From: JAUVZF01 sp964539385
GTDB lineage: Bacteria; Planctomycetota; Phycisphaerae; FEN-1346
Direction of reading: 5' to 3'
DNA: 13,903 bases
Assembly: GCA_964539385.1 (NCBI GenBank)
Contig: CAZIJC010000119.1
Span: forward strand, 1 to 13,903
Part shown: positions 13,418 to 13,903 of the stretch, in pieces
Layout: each line of letters opens with the position of its first letter
Numbering within the stretch: position 1 is the stretch's first letter
Program-made: the position numbers and the translations under genes
The notes under the pieces: model-generated
Seen by the model: the letters and a program-made list of their open reading frames with translations, nothing else
What the model was told of the DNA's origin: nothing
The model's database searches: none

Positions 13418-13588
13418 ATGTCCGATCAGCAACAGCCCAAGAAACGCCCCGGCGTCTGCATCCCCTGGGAAGAGAAGCGCAAGGAACTGCCCGAGATCAC
13501 CGGCGACGCCGAACTCGTCCAGCGCGTCTGGGAAGAGACCGACGCCCTGGCCTACACGTACGTGTGGCACTGCCTGGTGTCGTTCTGA
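13418..13588 (+). CDS. Small 56-residue protein, unknown
   Basis: ATG 13418 is preceded by AGGAG at a normal distance (13404-13409 region). The 56 codons end at TGA 13586-13588 and use G/C-ending codons like the neighbours. The protein starts MSDQQQPKKRPGVCIPWEEK, has a charged helical middle (ELVQRVWEETDALAY) and a hydrophobic, aromatic end (TYVWHCLVSF), with two Cys and three Trp. No family recognised. It lies between a UroD-family gene and a secreted SGNH hydrolase, so it may be part of the same unit, although a heptamer hairpin separates it from the first. Real gene likely; function unknown. Confidence 0.6.
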   Translation: MSDQQQPKKRPGVCIPWEEKRKELPEITGDAELVQRVWEETDALAYTYVWHCLVSF

Positions 13589-13610
13589 CGGGCGGACGCC
13601 TGAGAATGTA

Positions 13611-13630
13611 GGCCGCGGCGCGCCGCGGCC
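13611..13630. repeat. Perfect 20-bp palindrome
   Basis: GGCCGCGGCGCGCCGCGGCC is its own reverse complement. It lies between the small protein and the SGNH hydrolase. No T-tract follows on either strand. A second small hairpin GCACAC-CGA-GTGTGC (13657-13671) sits between it and the SGNH start. Confidence 0.5.
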
Positions 13631-13691
13631 CATCGCTTGTGGTCCCCCCCACTTCGGCACACCGAGTGTGCGGATCTCGAAAGGAACCATA

Positions 13692-13903
13692 ATGACAGGA
13701 AGCAGCCTGACCGGCCTCGGCGTCGCGGCGGCGCTTGTGGCACTTGCGGCGCTGGGCGTTCCGGGCGTGCGTGCGGCGGAAGGCTCGCGCCCCACCGGTG
13801 CTAACATCCATCTGCGCGGCCGGCTGGACAACTGTCGCATCCAGTTCGAGAAAAACCGGAAGGGCCAGGTGGCGTTCATGGGCGGGTCCATCACCGAGAT
13901 GAA
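13692..13903 (+). CDS. Secreted SGNH/GDSL-family hydrolase, C-terminus cut by window edge
   Basis: Only the first 70 codons are inside the window. ATG 13692 has AAGGA seven bases upstream. Residues 1-29 form a Sec signal peptide (hydrophobic VAAALVALAALGVPGV, likely cleavage after VRA at 28). Residues 62-70 read VAFMGGSITEM, which is block I of the SGNH hydrolases, with the nucleophile Ser in GGS. Family members are esterases or carbohydrate deacetylases acting outside the cytoplasm; the substrate cannot be told. The rest of the catalytic set (Gly, Asn, Asp/His) lies beyond the edge. Confidence 0.85.
   Translation, partial: MTGSSLTGLGVAAALVALAALGVPGVRAAEGSRPTGANIHLRGRLDNCRIQFEKNRKGQVAFMGGSITEM

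Overview
The window looks like a chromosomal segment from a high-GC bacterium, most likely a member of the Planctomycetota or a relative. This rests on gene content, not on any marker: an archaeal-type (short) prolyl-tRNA synthetase, a uroporphyrinogen-decarboxylase-family methyltransferase-like protein, a secreted SGNH hydrolase with a GGSITEM block, a stand-alone glycogen-binding (E-set) protein, lipoproteins with HEAT or Asp-box repeats, and intergenic regions full of hairpin repeats. I see no rRNA, tRNA, CRISPR array or transposase gene.

Layout. 1-456 (-): N-terminal part of a HEAT-repeat lipoprotein, cut by the window edge. 457-1106: no convincing gene, but a MITE-like hairpin element at about 975-1097. 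1107-2570 (-): proS. 2766-3113 (+): small E-set/CBM48-like protein. 3216-4358 (+) and about 4368-5516 (+): a DUF3524/QTMAN-type tRNA-queuosine mannosyltransferase-like glycosyltransferase followed, nine bases later, by MutY, which seems to use a CTG start. A TTGACA-type promoter sits just upstream of the pair. 5640-7342 (-): a translationally coupled two-gene unit, an ABC/OLD-type AAA ATPase followed by a DUF3226 TOPRIM-like protein, in visibly lower-GC DNA. This is the best candidate for a poorly described defence-type system. 7343-8177: long intergenic region with a cluster of hairpins, including one 23-bp RNA stem. 8178-9770 (+): secreted protein with Ig-like domains, function unknown. 9771-10172: terminator for the minus strand and otherwise little. 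10173-11719 (-): Asp-box lipoprotein and an iron-sulfur flavoprotein overlapping by ATGA. 12070-13266 (+): UroD-family protein, then an inverted pair of heptamer arrays, a 56-residue small protein (13418-13588) and the start of a secreted SGNH hydrolase that runs off the right edge.

How the genes relate. Three pairs are likely co-translated: QTMAN-like/MutY, ATPase/TOPRIM and lipoprotein/flavoprotein. Housekeeping functions (tRNA charging, tRNA modification, oxidative DNA repair) cluster on the left. The middle holds an accessory, probably transferred module, and the right half encodes envelope or secreted proteins and C1- or sugar-related metabolism. All calls are from reading translations and motifs by eye. 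No database search was possible, so family names are recognition-based.
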